The notes beneath the pieces were generated by a model, which searched no databases, had not been told where the DNA came from, and worked only from the letters and a program-made list of their open reading frames with translations. Shown piece after piece: positions 17,001-26,039 of a stretch of 61,628 nucleotides of DNA. The DNA is from Lachnospiraceae bacterium (GTDB lineage: Bacteria > Bacillota > Clostridia > Lachnospirales > Lachnospiraceae). Within the stretch, counting starts at the first letter, position 1. Each line of letters starts with the position of its first letter. The position numbers and the translations under genes were made by a program. The stretch covers positions 1-61,628 of the forward strand of contig JAILOK010000125.1 of assembly GCA_024690825.1 (NCBI GenBank), given 5' to 3'.

Positions 17001-17891
17001 TTAAATATTTTCAGGATTGCTCTTCATCTGCGGTATATGGAAATCCGGATGTTCTCCAAGCCACGTGGTCTGCGGCATATTGGTCAGCATCGAAAGATCA
17101 TCCCCGTCAAGCGCAAAATCAAAAACCTCCAGATTGCTTTGCATATGTTCCTTTGTGGTTGCCTTCGGTATTGGAAGTATGCCTCTCTGGATCAGGAACC
17201 TTAAACATATCTGCTGAATACTTCTGCCGTATTTCTTTGCAAGCTTCGGAAGTATCTCATTGCCGGCAAGGGCATTTTCTCTTCCCCTTCCGAGCGGACT
17301 CCAGGCCATGGGAAGCACCTTGTTCTTCATGCAGTAGTGAAGCGCCCTTTCCTGGGAACATCCCGGATGAAGTTCAAGCTGGTCAACTACAGGCGCGATC
17401 CTGCAGTTATCAAGCAGGTTCTGCAGATGATGCGGCAGGAAATTGCTGACTCCGAGTCTTTTAACTCTTCCGTCGTCCACCATTTCCTCCATTGCTTTCC
17501 ATGTTTCTATATCAAGCTTTTTCCAGTCCTCATCATCTTTACCGGTTTGTCTGGGCCAGTGGATCATGTAAATATCCACATAATCCATATCAAGTCTTTT
17601 TAATGACTTTTCGATCGCGGCCTTTGCTCCCTCATATCCCATCTCGTCTATCCAGAGCTTTGTTTCTATGATAAAATCCTCACGCTTAAGACCGCTTGAT
17701 CTTACCGCGGCTCCCAGATACCTTTCCGTCTCATAAAGGGATGCAGTATCAAAGAAACGGTAACCGCATTCTATCGCTGTTTCTATTGCTTTTGTGTTGT
17801 CCGAAAATTCCTCATTGTAGGTCCCGAAACCTATCCTGGGAAGCTTCGCGCCGTCACTTAAAGTAAAATAGTTTTCCATCAGCTGCTGCAT
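17001..17891 (-). CDS. Aldo/keto reductase
   Basis: A 296-residue soluble NADPH-dependent oxidoreductase of the aldo-keto reductase superfamily. Visible motifs are RIGFGTYN, GYRFFDTASLYETERYLG (catalytic Asp and Tyr), the Lys in ETKLWIDEMG, IHWPRQ with the catalytic His, GVSNFLPHHLQNLL, DQLELHPGCSQ, and the cofactor segment PIPKATTKEHMQSNLEVFDF. The start is ATG 17891, preceded by AAGGGGGAGG; the frame extends 12 codons upstream without a better signal. It reads into the HD-GYP gene with a 15-bp gap, so it may be the first gene of the signalling operon, although a metabolic link is not obvious. Substrate unknown. Confidence 0.93.
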   Translation of the reverse strand: MQQLMENYFTLSDGAKLPRIGFGTYNEEFSDNTKAIETAIECGYRFFDTASLYETERYLGAAVRSSGLKREDFIIETKLWIDEMGYEGAKAAIEKSLKRLDMDYVDIYMIHWPRQTGKDDEDWKKLDIETWKAMEEMVDDGRVKRLGVSNFLPHHLQNLLDNCRIAPVVDQLELHPGCSQERALHYCMKNKVLPMAWSPLGRGRENALAGNEILPKLAKKYGRSIQQICLRFLIQRGILPIPKATTKEHMQSNLEVFDFALDGDDLSMLTNMPQTTWLGEHPDFHIPQMKSNPENI

Positions 17892-17979
17892 ATCATACCT
17901 CCCCCTTATAAAAAAATACACATACATCTGAACTTTATCATAATTTGATGAAAATAGCCACTTATTTTAAATATGAAAA

Positions 17980-17999
17980 GAGACGCCGAAAGGCGTCTC
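17980..17999 (-). terminator. Rho-independent terminator of the mini-flagellin gene
   Basis: A perfect hairpin GAGACGCC-TTTC-GGCGTCTC read on the minus strand, followed by CTTTTCATATTT. It lies 26 nt past the flagellin stop codon. Confidence 0.8.
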
Positions 18000-18025
18000 C
18001 CTTTGCTGTTTATCTCCTCTTTGGA

Positions 18026-18730
18026 TCAGAGCAGTCCGAGCACCGAATTCCGGCTGTCCTGCATCTGGCGGTTCTGCATCTGATACCTGTAGGTTTCAAG
18101 AGTTCTGTTCTTATTTAATTCCGATACTGCCGACCCGTACTCGGTATCAACGATCCTGCTTCGTCCCGCGGTAGTATTATAGGCTTCCGCCTCCTTGTTC
18201 CTGATCCTGTGCTCCAGTCCGTTATATTTCGCGCCATCACGGCTTCTTGCGCTGTTGACGGAATTGATGGAATCCGTAACGGACTTTATATCGAAGTCCT
18301 TGGGAAGATCGTTGATGACATTCTTATCAGCCACCTTTGTCTCATTAAACTTCGTGGTCGAAAGCATTGATTTGGCGTCCTTCTTTAACTGGGCCGAATA
18401 ATCGCTTAAGATTTTTTTGTCATCCGCTGACAGCAGTGGGTTTTCCGCCCGTACAGCCTGGGTGTACATATCCATGAGATAATCGCTTGTACCCTCATAC
18501 ATGCCGTCTGAGACATTTATCATGCTCTTTTCATCCTGATAATTTTCTATCTCTTTATTGGCACGGTTTATGGCCGCAAGCATCTTTTCGGAGATCGCAA
18601 GTCCAGCCGGATCATCCTTTGCGGAGTTGATCTTTTTGCCGCTTGAAAGCTTCTGAAAATCATTTTTCAGGTTTCTCTGACCGATATTGTGATATATGGA
18701 CATATTGTTATTATTTATCGACATTGACAT
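18026..18730 (-). CDS. Short flagellin-like protein
   Basis: A 234-residue protein that resembles flagellin at its N-terminus: SINNNNMSIYHNIGQRNLKN, LSSGKKINSAKDDPAGLAIS and the DGMYEG stretch, which together form the D0/D1 helices, and the C-terminal end (YRYQMQNRQMQDSRNSVLGLL) fits a D0 helix. It lacks the variable central region, so it is near minimal size; ordinary flagellins usually exceed 270 residues. ATG 18730 has AAAGGAGG 10 nt upstream and a promoter is proposed at 18762-18790. No other flagellar, chaperone (FliS/CsrA) or sigma-D gene is close by. It could be a minor filament protein, a regulator that competes with FliC, or a remnant still expressed. Family recognition is good, role uncertain. 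Confidence 0.8.
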   Translation of the reverse strand: MSMSINNNNMSIYHNIGQRNLKNDFQKLSSGKKINSAKDDPAGLAISEKMLAAINRANKEIENYQDEKSMINVSDGMYEGTSDYLMDMYTQAVRAENPLLSADDKKILSDYSAQLKKDAKSMLSTTKFNETKVADKNVINDLPKDFDIKSVTDSINSVNSARSRDGAKYNGLEHRIRNKEAEAYNTTAGRSRIVDTEYGSAVSELNKNRTLETYRYQMQNRQMQDSRNSVLGLL

Positions 18731-18761
18731 ATGCGTTTTCCTCCTTTGCATATCCAATGAA

Positions 18762-18790
18762 ATTATACTGCTTTTGCCCGATAAAGGCAA
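18762..18790 (-). promoter_or_regulatory. Putative promoter of the mini-flagellin gene
   Basis: Minus-strand TTGCCT (18785-18790), 17-nt spacer and a perfect TATAAT (18762-18767). This is a housekeeping-type promoter rather than the sigma-D type (TAAA/GCCGATAT) expected for flagellin genes. Confidence 0.5.
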
Positions 18791-18854
18791 CATTCTGCGA
18801 TAAAACCTCTAACCATACGGACAATCGCTCAACATGAATTTTTTTAGCGTCGCC

Positions 18855-19017
18855 AACTGATTTTCAAAACGAACCACGCTCCGCCGCCGTCGAGTTAACT
18901 GTCAACTTCGACTAAGACTCCCGGAAATTCGGCGTTGCCTCTTTCCCGGCAGTCTAAGTCTTCGTAGGCAGTTATCTCTCGTTGCTGCGCTGATGGTTCT
19001 TTTTTGAATAATCAGTT
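18855..19017. repeat. Structured inverted-repeat element, copy 2
   Basis: Bounded by AACTGATTTTCAAAACGAAC on the left and the complementary TTTTTTGAATAATCAGTT on the right. Its core is the reverse complement of the element at 3715-3897 and nearly identical to it over two blocks. Inner complementary segments are AGACT/AGTCT and AACTG/CAGTT, which differ from copy 1 but keep the pairing. The flank beyond the right arm (GCTCCGCCTGACAAAAAGTA) continues to match the third copy near 42465. The element fills the divergent gap between the mini-flagellin and a hybrid kinase gene. Confidence 0.75.
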
Positions 19018-19070
19018 TGCTCCGCCTGACAAAAAGTATTACACGGTCAGCTGTCCTGCTCCGCGATGCC

Positions 19071-19099
19071 TTGTAATATTGTCTATAAGGCTTTATAAT
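19071..19099 (+). promoter_or_regulatory. Putative promoter of the hybrid kinase/STAS-kinase operon
   Basis: TTGTAA (19071-19076), 17-nt spacer, TATAAT (19094-19099). The start point predicted about 7 nt downstream falls at the ATG at 19107, so the transcript could be nearly leaderless; no ribosome-binding site is visible upstream of that ATG. Confidence 0.45.
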
Positions 19100-19106
19100 A
19101 TGGACC

Positions 19107-21254
19107 ATGAAGTTAAAGAACAGACTGATAAAACAATTTGCGTTTCTGATATCCATTTTTGTTATAACCAGCGTCGTCGTATCGGCTCTCGTCACTTATT
19201 ATACTCAGACAAACAGGTACAGAAATCTCTGCCGGGACAGGATCATGGCTGTCGGGGATTATCTGTGCGGTCTGATCCTTCATGATCCCGAAGATTTTTC
19301 GGATTACAGGGACTATTATCTGGAGCATTACCAGCAGATAAGGATCCCTGTTGATTTTGATGATGACGGTCCCGCCAAGATCGCATTCTATGACGCATTC
19401 AACAAAACCTACCCGGATCTTTCCTTTAAAACCGACATTAAACCCCGGGATATGTCAGAGGATGTCAAACTCCTTTATTATACCTATCTGCATGAACACT
19501 GGCTTCTGATCTTTGAACAGGCAAGAAGTTCTTTTGATCTGCCCTATACCTATTTTCTCGTGCCGGATGATGAGACGAATTATACGATGTACATGATAGA
19601 CGGCGAGCGTACCGAGGACAAGGATCATCCCGGTTTCCTCTATATGGGCGATTCATATTACGAAGAACCCGGCAAGCACGAGCTTATGTGGAACACATAC
19701 CATAACGGTATAAAGTATGACGATGTGTACGAATGGAATAATGAATGGGGCAACACCTATTCATACTATACTCCACTCGTGATCGACGGCCGGTGCCTCG
19801 GTCTCATCGTCACCGAGATAAATGTCAACGATGTCAACAGCATGATAAAAAAGAGCACCTTTGCTCTGGTCATACAGCTTGCCATCTTCCTTATCATCCT
19901 GACATCCCTTCTTCTGTTTGTGATCAACAGGAAGCATATCAACAGGATCGATCATCTCTCGGACCAGATCAATGATTTCTCATCAACCAGAGCCTATGAG
20001 ACCGTGGAGGCGATCAGAGCTTATCCCTACGGCAGGGACGACGAGATACGAAGGCTTGCTGAAAATACGGCAGACATGATTCATGAACTGCAGGTGCACG
20101 AAGATGAGATAGCTCAGGCTGCCCAGTTCAAAAGCGATTTTCTCGCGAATATGAGCCATGAGATCAGGACTCCCATGAATGCTGTTGTAAGTCTCTCAGA
20201 GCTTCTCTCCAAACAGGAGCTTGACGACAAAAGCCGCGAATACGCAGAGCAGATCAACTTCTCGGCAAATACAATGCTTGTCATAATCAATGATATCCTT
20301 GATTTTTCAAGGATCGAATCCGGGACGATGCTCATCAACCCGTCAAACTATGATGTCAAAAAGATGATCCGTGATATAGTGAACATCACATCCATGGGAC
20401 TGGGTGACAAGCCTGTCGAAATGAAACTGGTCATAGACCCGAATGTTCCCTCATACCTGACGGGAGACAGTGCAAGGATCAGGCAGGTTCTGATGAATGT
20501 GGTCTCAAACGCTGTAAAATTCACTGAAAAAGGTTCCGTCAAGATCAGCGTGGACAGTAAAAAGACCGGTGAAGATTCGATCGATCTGAAGATCAAGGTT
20601 TCCGATACCGGTATCGGCATCAGAAAAAAAGATTATGAAAAGATCTTTGATTCCTTCTCACAGGTGGACAGCAGCCGTAACAGAAAGGCAGAGGGCACGG
20701 GACTCGGTCTTGCCATAAGCCAGCGTCTCGTCAGGCTGATGAACGGTACCATAGAAGTGGAAAGCGAATACGGCATCGGCAGCATATTTAAGATAAGCAT
20801 ACCTCAGATGATAGCCGGATTCAGTGATGACAACACTCCCCTTTCTTCCGGTACGGCTCCGGCAGAAAAGTATTTCAGCGCCCCCGATGCTCAGATTCTC
20901 GTAGTGGATGACAACAGCGTCAATATCTATATTGCAAAAAGACTTCTGGAACTCTTTGATATCAAAGCGACCTGCGTCTTAAGCGGAGCAGCAGCCATCA
21001 AGGCATGTAATGACACTGATTTTGATCTGATCCTCATGGATCACATGATGCCCGGAATGGACGGTATCGAAACCATGAAGAGGATACGCGAGCAGTTCCC
21101 TCAATACAAAAAGATCCCGATCATAGCCTTCACGGCCAACGCTGTTTCCGAAGCAAGGGATCATCTCCTTGCCGCAGGCATGGATGATTTCATCTCAAAA
21201 CCGGTAAAAGGCAGGGATCTTGAAGCACTGCTTAAAAAGTGGCTAAAAAAGTAA
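19107..21254 (+). CDS. Hybrid sensor histidine kinase with C-terminal receiver
   Basis: A 715-residue kinase. A first membrane helix (about 10-30) and a second (about 252-272) enclose an extracytoplasmic sensor domain of roughly 220 residues rich in Tyr, Asp and Glu, of no family I recognise by eye. A linker leads to HisKA (LANMSHEIRTPMNAV, H351), HATPase (NVVSNAVKFTEKG, DTGIGI, GTGLGLAISQR) and a receiver (LMDHMMPGMDG, D645; FISKPVKG). No Hpt domain is present, so phosphate may pass to the Hpt kinase encoded near 15 kb or elsewhere. No clear ribosome-binding site precedes ATG 19107, but the start is needed to include the first membrane helix. The STAS-kinase gene follows after 24 bp. Confidence 0.92.
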   Translation: MKLKNRLIKQFAFLISIFVITSVVVSALVTYYTQTNRYRNLCRDRIMAVGDYLCGLILHDPEDFSDYRDYYLEHYQQIRIPVDFDDDGPAKIAFYDAFNKTYPDLSFKTDIKPRDMSEDVKLLYYTYLHEHWLLIFEQARSSFDLPYTYFLVPDDETNYTMYMIDGERTEDKDHPGFLYMGDSYYEEPGKHELMWNTYHNGIKYDDVYEWNNEWGNTYSYYTPLVIDGRCLGLIVTEINVNDVNSMIKKSTFALVIQLAIFLIILTSLLLFVINRKHINRIDHLSDQINDFSSTRAYETVEAIRAYPYGRDDEIRRLAENTADMIHELQVHEDEIAQAAQFKSDFLANMSHEIRTPMNAVVSLSELLSKQELDDKSREYAEQINFSANTMLVIINDILDFSRIESGTMLINPSNYDVKKMIRDIVNITSMGLGDKPVEMKLVIDPNVPSYLTGDSARIRQVLMNVVSNAVKFTEKGSVKISVDSKKTGEDSIDLKIKVSDTGIGIRKKDYEKIFDSFSQVDSSRNRKAEGTGLGLAISQRLVRLMNGTIEVESEYGIGSIFKISIPQMIAGFSDDNTPLSSGTAPAEKYFSAPDAQILVVDDNSVNIYIAKRLLELFDIKATCVLSGAAAIKACNDTDFDLILMDHMMPGMDGIETMKRIREQFPQYKKIPIIAFTANAVSEARDHLLAAGMDDFISKPVKGRDLEALLKKWLKK

Positions 21255-21278
21255 AAGATCAACAGGAGAAAAGGCCGG

Positions 21279-22451
21279 ATGGAATATGAAGTAAAAAACG
21301 GCGGGATCACATTGTTTTTGTCAGGAAGGATCAATTCGGAAAATTCTGAAAGGATCAATGATGAGATAAATGCGGTCCTTGAAAAAGAAAAGGGAATGAT
21401 CCCCTCCTTCGATGTACAGGATCTTGAATATATCTCAAGCGCAGGTCTGCGTGTGCTCATGAAAACCGCAAAAAAATATGACCGTAAGCTTCGGGTATTT
21501 AATGCAAAGCCCGAGGTCTATGAAATCTTTGACATGACCGGATTCACCGGTCTTTTCGATGTGAAAAAGGAGTACAGGAGCATTGATGTAAGCGGCTGTG
21601 AGGTCATCGGCAAGGGATTTTACGGAACGGTCTACCGTCTGGATGAAGACACCATCGTAAAGGCCTATGATTCACCCGATGCCCTGTCAATGATAGAAAA
21701 CGAACGCAGCATGGCACGGCTTGCTTTCATGAACGGCATCCCCACTCCCATTTCCTATGATGTGGTGCGTATCGGAGAAAACTACGGCACGGTCTTTGAG
21801 CTTCTGCGGTCAAAGACCTTTAACGATATGATCATCGATGAACCGGAACGGACGGACGCCATAATAAGGGAGTATGTGGATTTCATGAAGATGGTCCACG
21901 GTACCGTTTTGGAGGAAGGAACCCTTCCCTTTGCAAGAGATGTCTTTATAAAAAATCTCGATGATCTCGACGATTATCTTCCCTCTTCCGTAAAGGAACA
22001 GTTAAAAGAACTTCTCCTTGCAGTGCCCGATGACCATCATGTGGTCCACGGGGATTTTCAGATGAAGAATGTCATGCTCTCAAGCGGCGAGCCCATGCTC
22101 ATCGACATGGACACTGTAAGCTGCGGACAGCCAATATTCGATCTTCAGGGACTCTATATGACCTATGTTCTCTTTGCCGAGGATGAGCCGGACAACACCA
22201 TGAATTTTTTAGGCATCAGCCGAGATACGGCTTCTCATATCATGCAGAAGGTCCTCGAATTCTACTATGAAAAAGAAGATCCCGATACCGTCGCCTGCAT
22301 GAGTGACAGTATCAGGATGCTTTCGTACTTAAGATTTCTTCATATTATCTGCGGTTCTCATTTAAAGGAAGGCGGACTTGGAGAAACCCGCATCCGCCAT
22401 ACTGTCGAGCACATCACAGAACTTCTGCCGCAGATCAAAAGCCTGGTGTAA
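21279..22451 (+). CDS. STAS domain fused to a small-molecule-kinase-like domain
   Basis: Residues 1-100 form a STAS domain of the anti-sigma-antagonist type (GRINSENSERINDEI, then LEYISSAGLRVLMKTAKKY with the serine that is phosphorylated in SpoIIAA-like proteins). Residues 108-390 resemble the aminoglycoside phosphotransferase-like kinase fold, close in memory to the TIGR02172 family: a glycine-rich GKGFYGTVYRL, the lysine in IVKAYDS, a catalytic VVHGDFQMKNVML and a metal-binding LIDMDTVSCG. All key kinase residues look intact. The ATG is preceded by AACAGGAGAAAAGG. It is downstream of a hybrid kinase and probably co-transcribed. A plausible idea is that the kinase part phosphorylates the STAS serine or a partner, but this is inference. 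Confidence 0.85.
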   Translation: MEYEVKNGGITLFLSGRINSENSERINDEINAVLEKEKGMIPSFDVQDLEYISSAGLRVLMKTAKKYDRKLRVFNAKPEVYEIFDMTGFTGLFDVKKEYRSIDVSGCEVIGKGFYGTVYRLDEDTIVKAYDSPDALSMIENERSMARLAFMNGIPTPISYDVVRIGENYGTVFELLRSKTFNDMIIDEPERTDAIIREYVDFMKMVHGTVLEEGTLPFARDVFIKNLDDLDDYLPSSVKEQLKELLLAVPDDHHVVHGDFQMKNVMLSSGEPMLIDMDTVSCGQPIFDLQGLYMTYVLFAEDEPDNTMNFLGISRDTASHIMQKVLEFYYEKEDPDTVACMSDSIRMLSYLRFLHIICGSHLKEGGLGETRIRHTVEHITELLPQIKSLV

Positions 22452-22456
22452 AATTC

Positions 22457-23089
22457 TTATTTCTTTTTGGTTATCCCCATCGCCTTCAATACCTCTGCAA
22501 GGCTCATGGTTCCTATTTTGAAAGCAGATGCTTTGCTTCCGAAAGCGCCCTCTTTTCCGTTAATGCGAAGTTCCGCTTTGCCCTTGTTCTTGTTATTGAT
22601 ATAAGTCACATCATACATGGCAGCCGGAACCGTCTTGTCTGCCACCTTCACCTCGATCACAGGCTTTACTTCTTTTCCGGTATAGGCATAAGTCATATTC
22701 GAAAGCAGTTTATTTGAACATATCATCCTATTCTTCTCCAGCCGCATCTTCCGAAACCGTCTCATTTTCCGATGCGGTTTCCTCTGCGGATCCGGATTCG
22801 TCTTCTGACACAGTTTCTTCAGACACCATACTCTGCTCAGGATCCGTCGAAACTTCCGGTGTACTCTCACCCGCCTCCGGCTGTGATACTTCTCCCGATG
22901 CCGGATCTTCTGTTTCATCTCCACCTGTCTCAGGTGCAGCAACTTCCGGTCCGGATACCTCTCCTGCCGTCTCCTCTGCTGCAGGCTGCGGTACCATTTC
23001 ATCTGCAAATACAAACCACGTAAATGACTGTGACAGCAGTACCGTCGTCAGCAGAAATGCAAGTAACCTTTTATTCTGATGCGTTTCAT
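22457..23089 (-). pseudogene. Broken gene for a small secreted repeat protein
   Basis: ATG 23089 follows TTTGGAGGAG and starts MKRIRIK, then the frame is lost; one base later the neighbouring frame continues RLLAFLLTTVLLSQSFTWFV, a good signal peptide, then a Glu/Ser/Thr-rich acidic linker ending AAGEE and a stop near 22728. The adjacent frame then encodes YAYTGKEVKPVIEVKV, INNKNKGKAELRINGKEG and the C-terminus SLAEVLKAMGITKKK, which parallels the C-terminus of the larger broken gene just upstream (NNKNKGKATL and DIMRALGLKAKE). So at least two frameshifts and loss of most internal repeats separate it from an intact gene. The promoter at 23131-23160 still looks sound. Confidence 0.7.
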
Positions 23090-23130
23090 GATACTCCTCC
23101 AAAAAATGATCCTTAAATAATCTCCATTTT

Positions 23131-23160
23131 CTTATACGAAATGTTTTTAAAAAAGTACAA
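23131..23160 (-). promoter_or_regulatory. Promoter with a conserved spacer, copy A
   Basis: Minus-strand TTGTAC (23155-23160) and TATAAG (23131-23136) with an 18-nt spacer ending in ACATTTCG. The same spacer appears in the promoter at 29508-29537 (16 of 18 positions equal), more similarity than promoter function alone needs. Confidence 0.55.
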
Positions 23161-23180
23161 TAAATCGATCAAACTTAAAA

Positions 23181-23209
23181 ACACAACTGACCATAATGAT
23201 CAGTTGTGT
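23181..23209 (-). terminator. Rho-independent terminator
   Basis: Minus-strand hairpin ACACAACTGA...TCAGTTGTGT followed by TTTTTAAG. It lies 27 nt past the stop of the large broken repeat-protein gene. Confidence 0.8.
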
Positions 23210-23235
23210 ATCATATCTAAAAAACTTAGATCGTG

Positions 23236-25908
23236 TTATTCCTTCGCCTTCAACCCCAGCGCACGCATGATGTCCAGAGGATCCAGGTCTTTAAGGCTTG
23301 CCGCGCCTATGGTGAATTTCTGGGTCTTGCTTCCGTAGGAGGCTTTTCCGTCACCTGTGACGATGAGCGTTGCCTTGCCTTTGTTTTTGTTGTTGAGGTA
23401 GCCTACGCTGTAGGTCTTGTCATCAACCTTGGTCCATGAGCCGTCCTTCTTTACATAGACATCTATCGCGGGTCTTACAGCCTTTCCGGTGTAGGACTGG
23501 TTCGGAAGCGGTGACATCTTCTCATCATCCTTAACCGCGATCTTTGCCTTTGAAAGATCTGCACAGCCTGCGGGAGGAAGCATTATATAATAAGATCCTT
23601 CCGCTGTTCCTTCGGTATAGTTACCCTTTCCTGTTACCTCTACCCTGACCGTCATGGATGATTCACCCTCCGGAAGCAGTATCTTTCCTTTAAGTTCCTC
23701 CTTGCCGTCAAAGTATTTTACAGAGTAGTCCTTTGAGGTAAGCATACTGTCTCCCATCATGACGAAAGGTGATGAGTAATTCTTTCCGTTGGTCTTGTAG
23801 ATAAGATCAGGCGAGCTTACCGTCACATTCTTAAACTCTGCCTTTGTCACGGTAAAGGTCTTATTCTTCACGGGCTTTTGTCCCTTATAGTTTCCGATAA
23901 AGGTGATATTGTACTTCGCCTGTGATTTTTCGGTGCTTATCTTTTTATTTTTCGAATAAGTTACCTTGTAATCCTTTCCTTTCTTCAGGGTTCCCGCAGG
24001 TGAGGTCAACTTTATCTCGGGCACCGCGCCCTTCGGTGAATAGGGTACTTCAGCCTTTACAGTCTCAACAGTGATGACAGATTTTTTATCCGGAAGAATC
24101 TTAAAGCTCTTTACCGCTCTTCCGCTGCATCCGCCTATACCCGCAACTATGACCTTTGCCTTGCCTGCATTTACATTGTTTTTGTACTGCACCTTATAGT
24201 CGGTGCCTTCAGTTAACGCCGAACCTCCGACACTCTTTACGATAAGCTCGCTTCCGGTAAGCGTCTGTTTTGTTCCGTTATAAAAATGCGAAGTATTTGC
24301 TGTCTTTGATACAGTAACGCTTATCTTTGACTTTTTGATCTCTTCCTTTGTCTTTATTATGACAGGGATCTTTTCAAGCTTTCCGGTAAAGTTTCCTTTT
24401 CCGGTGATGGTCACGGTCGGATTTTTCGCCTTGTCCTCTTCTTTGAACTTCAGACTTCCTGTGGAGCTTGTGATATCAAAATCAGAGGATTTCAGCTGAT
24501 AATCTCCATATCCTATCACAGGTTCAAGCTTCTTTCCTGCCTCAGCTACCATTCCGCCCACCGTTATCTCATCATCAGACACGGAAAGCCTCTTCGGCAC
24601 GATATAGAACGGCAGGGTCTTGCTACCTGCAAAACTTCCCTTTCCGGTGACTGTGACTTTTGCGGGACTGTTTTCTTTTGATACCTTTGTGTTGTTAGCA
24701 TATTTGAGAGTATAATCAACACCTTTTTCAAGCTGAGTATCACCGTTTGTGACGATGACTGCAGGCTCGACCTTGCTTCCCGTATAGACTGCCTCATTAT
24801 GACCCGTTGCACTGTTATAGACGGCGATCTCTCCGTCTGTAGGATCGTTTGAGAAGCAGACAGCAAGGCCGTTTACAGGTATCCACTTAGCGTAAAGGGT
24901 GATATCGCTGTTTACTGCAGTACCAAAGTCATAGGCTTTTGTGCACTCTTCGTCGGTAAACCATCCGTCAAACTTCCAGCCGATACCGATAGGGCTTGCG
25001 GGTCTTGCCACAGCCTTTCCTATTTCTGCAAGTCCGTCTTCGGGTGCTGTCCTTCCATGCCCGTTCAGATAGAAGTGGACCATCTTGTAGTGCTTTGTAA
25101 CAGGCTCCTTTGTGATGGTAAACTTCAGTTCCCTTGATCCGGTGAAAGCCTCAAGCCCATATACTACTGCGCTTGCCTCACCAGGCTTCACATTGTTGTT
25201 GTAGGCGACAACATAATCGCTTCCTTCAGTGAGGACCTTTCCGTCCTTTTCAACAGTAACGGTGGGTTTTATCGGAGTCTCTCCTTTGGCCTCGAAGACA
25301 TAGTCATTCAGATAGGCTCTGATGCCGTTTATGTCCTTGCCGTTGCCGTCATCTTCTTTTCCGTTCAGCTCTATACTCTGAACTTCCACATTTGCAAGTT
25401 CCAGCTTTCCGCCTGTATTAAGCGTGATCTGAGCTCCCTGCTCGGCTCCGTTTCCGGTTCCCGAGATCTGGACCGCCTTGTTTTCGGATACATCTCCAAG
25501 ATTTACCGAGAAGGTGTCTCCGTTTCCAAGAGCTATGTTTACATTATTGGTATTCTGAGTGAACTGCAGCCCGAAAACATTTCTTCACAGTCAACACCCG
25601 TTGTTTTTATACCGCTCAGATCTATTTCTTCAAGCAAACCGCAGCAATAGAACATCCTGCTTCCATGAAGACTATCAGCGTATGCTCCGCCTGTATCGAA
25701 AATTTTCACATTTCTTAAAGCAGTACAGCCACTGAACATTTCTGTGCAGTCAGGATAAGCCGGCCCGAAATGCACCTCGCTCAGGTCAACAGATTCGAGT
25801 GATGTCATATCCTTGAACAGACCTTCGGGGCTGCCGTTGATAAATCCCACGTCCCCATCAGCTCTTACAGACAGGAAATGCCATGAGTTTTCTCATTCTT
25901 TTTTTCAT
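23236..25908 (-). pseudogene. Broken gene for a large surface protein with LRR, InlB-type and Ig-like repeats
   Basis: Three pieces in different frames form one ancestral gene. ATG 25908, behind AAGGTGAAGG, gives MKKRMRKLMAF and then hits a stop. A second frame (to about 25539) encodes BspA/DUF285-type leucine-rich repeats (FKDMTSLESVDLSEV, MFSGCTALRNVKIFD, MFSGCSSL). A third frame (about 25570-23236, over 750 codons) begins NVNIALGNGDTFSVNLGDVS, contains an InlB B-type repeat (WKFDGWFTDEECTKAYDFGT...LYAKW), then many Ig-like units of the form GTDYKVQYKNNVNAGKAKV followed by a short GxGxFxG strand, and ends DIMRALGLKAKE. Intact relatives would be secreted adhesins. Small insertions or deletions near 25560 and 25875 break it; sequencing error is the alternative. 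Confidence 0.7.
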
Positions 25909-26001
25909 GTCCTTCACCTTGTTGCTAAATGTCAGTAAACGTTTGGTATTTCTTTGATATATTCCCACTCTATATATACGAAGAAAAAACAAATCCGGCT
26001 A

Positions 26002-26029
26002 ATGGGACACAGAAAGTTCCCTGTCCCAT
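26002..26029. repeat. Small GGGACA palindrome
   Basis: ATGGGACA (26002-26009) and TGTCCCAT (26022-26029) form an 8-bp stem. It lies just after the HD-GYP-like gene but lacks a T-tract directly after the stem on either strand. It recalls the small GGGAC/GTCCC palindromes scattered in genomes of Clostridia. Confidence 0.5.
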
Positions 26030-26039
26030 GCTCTCTCTT

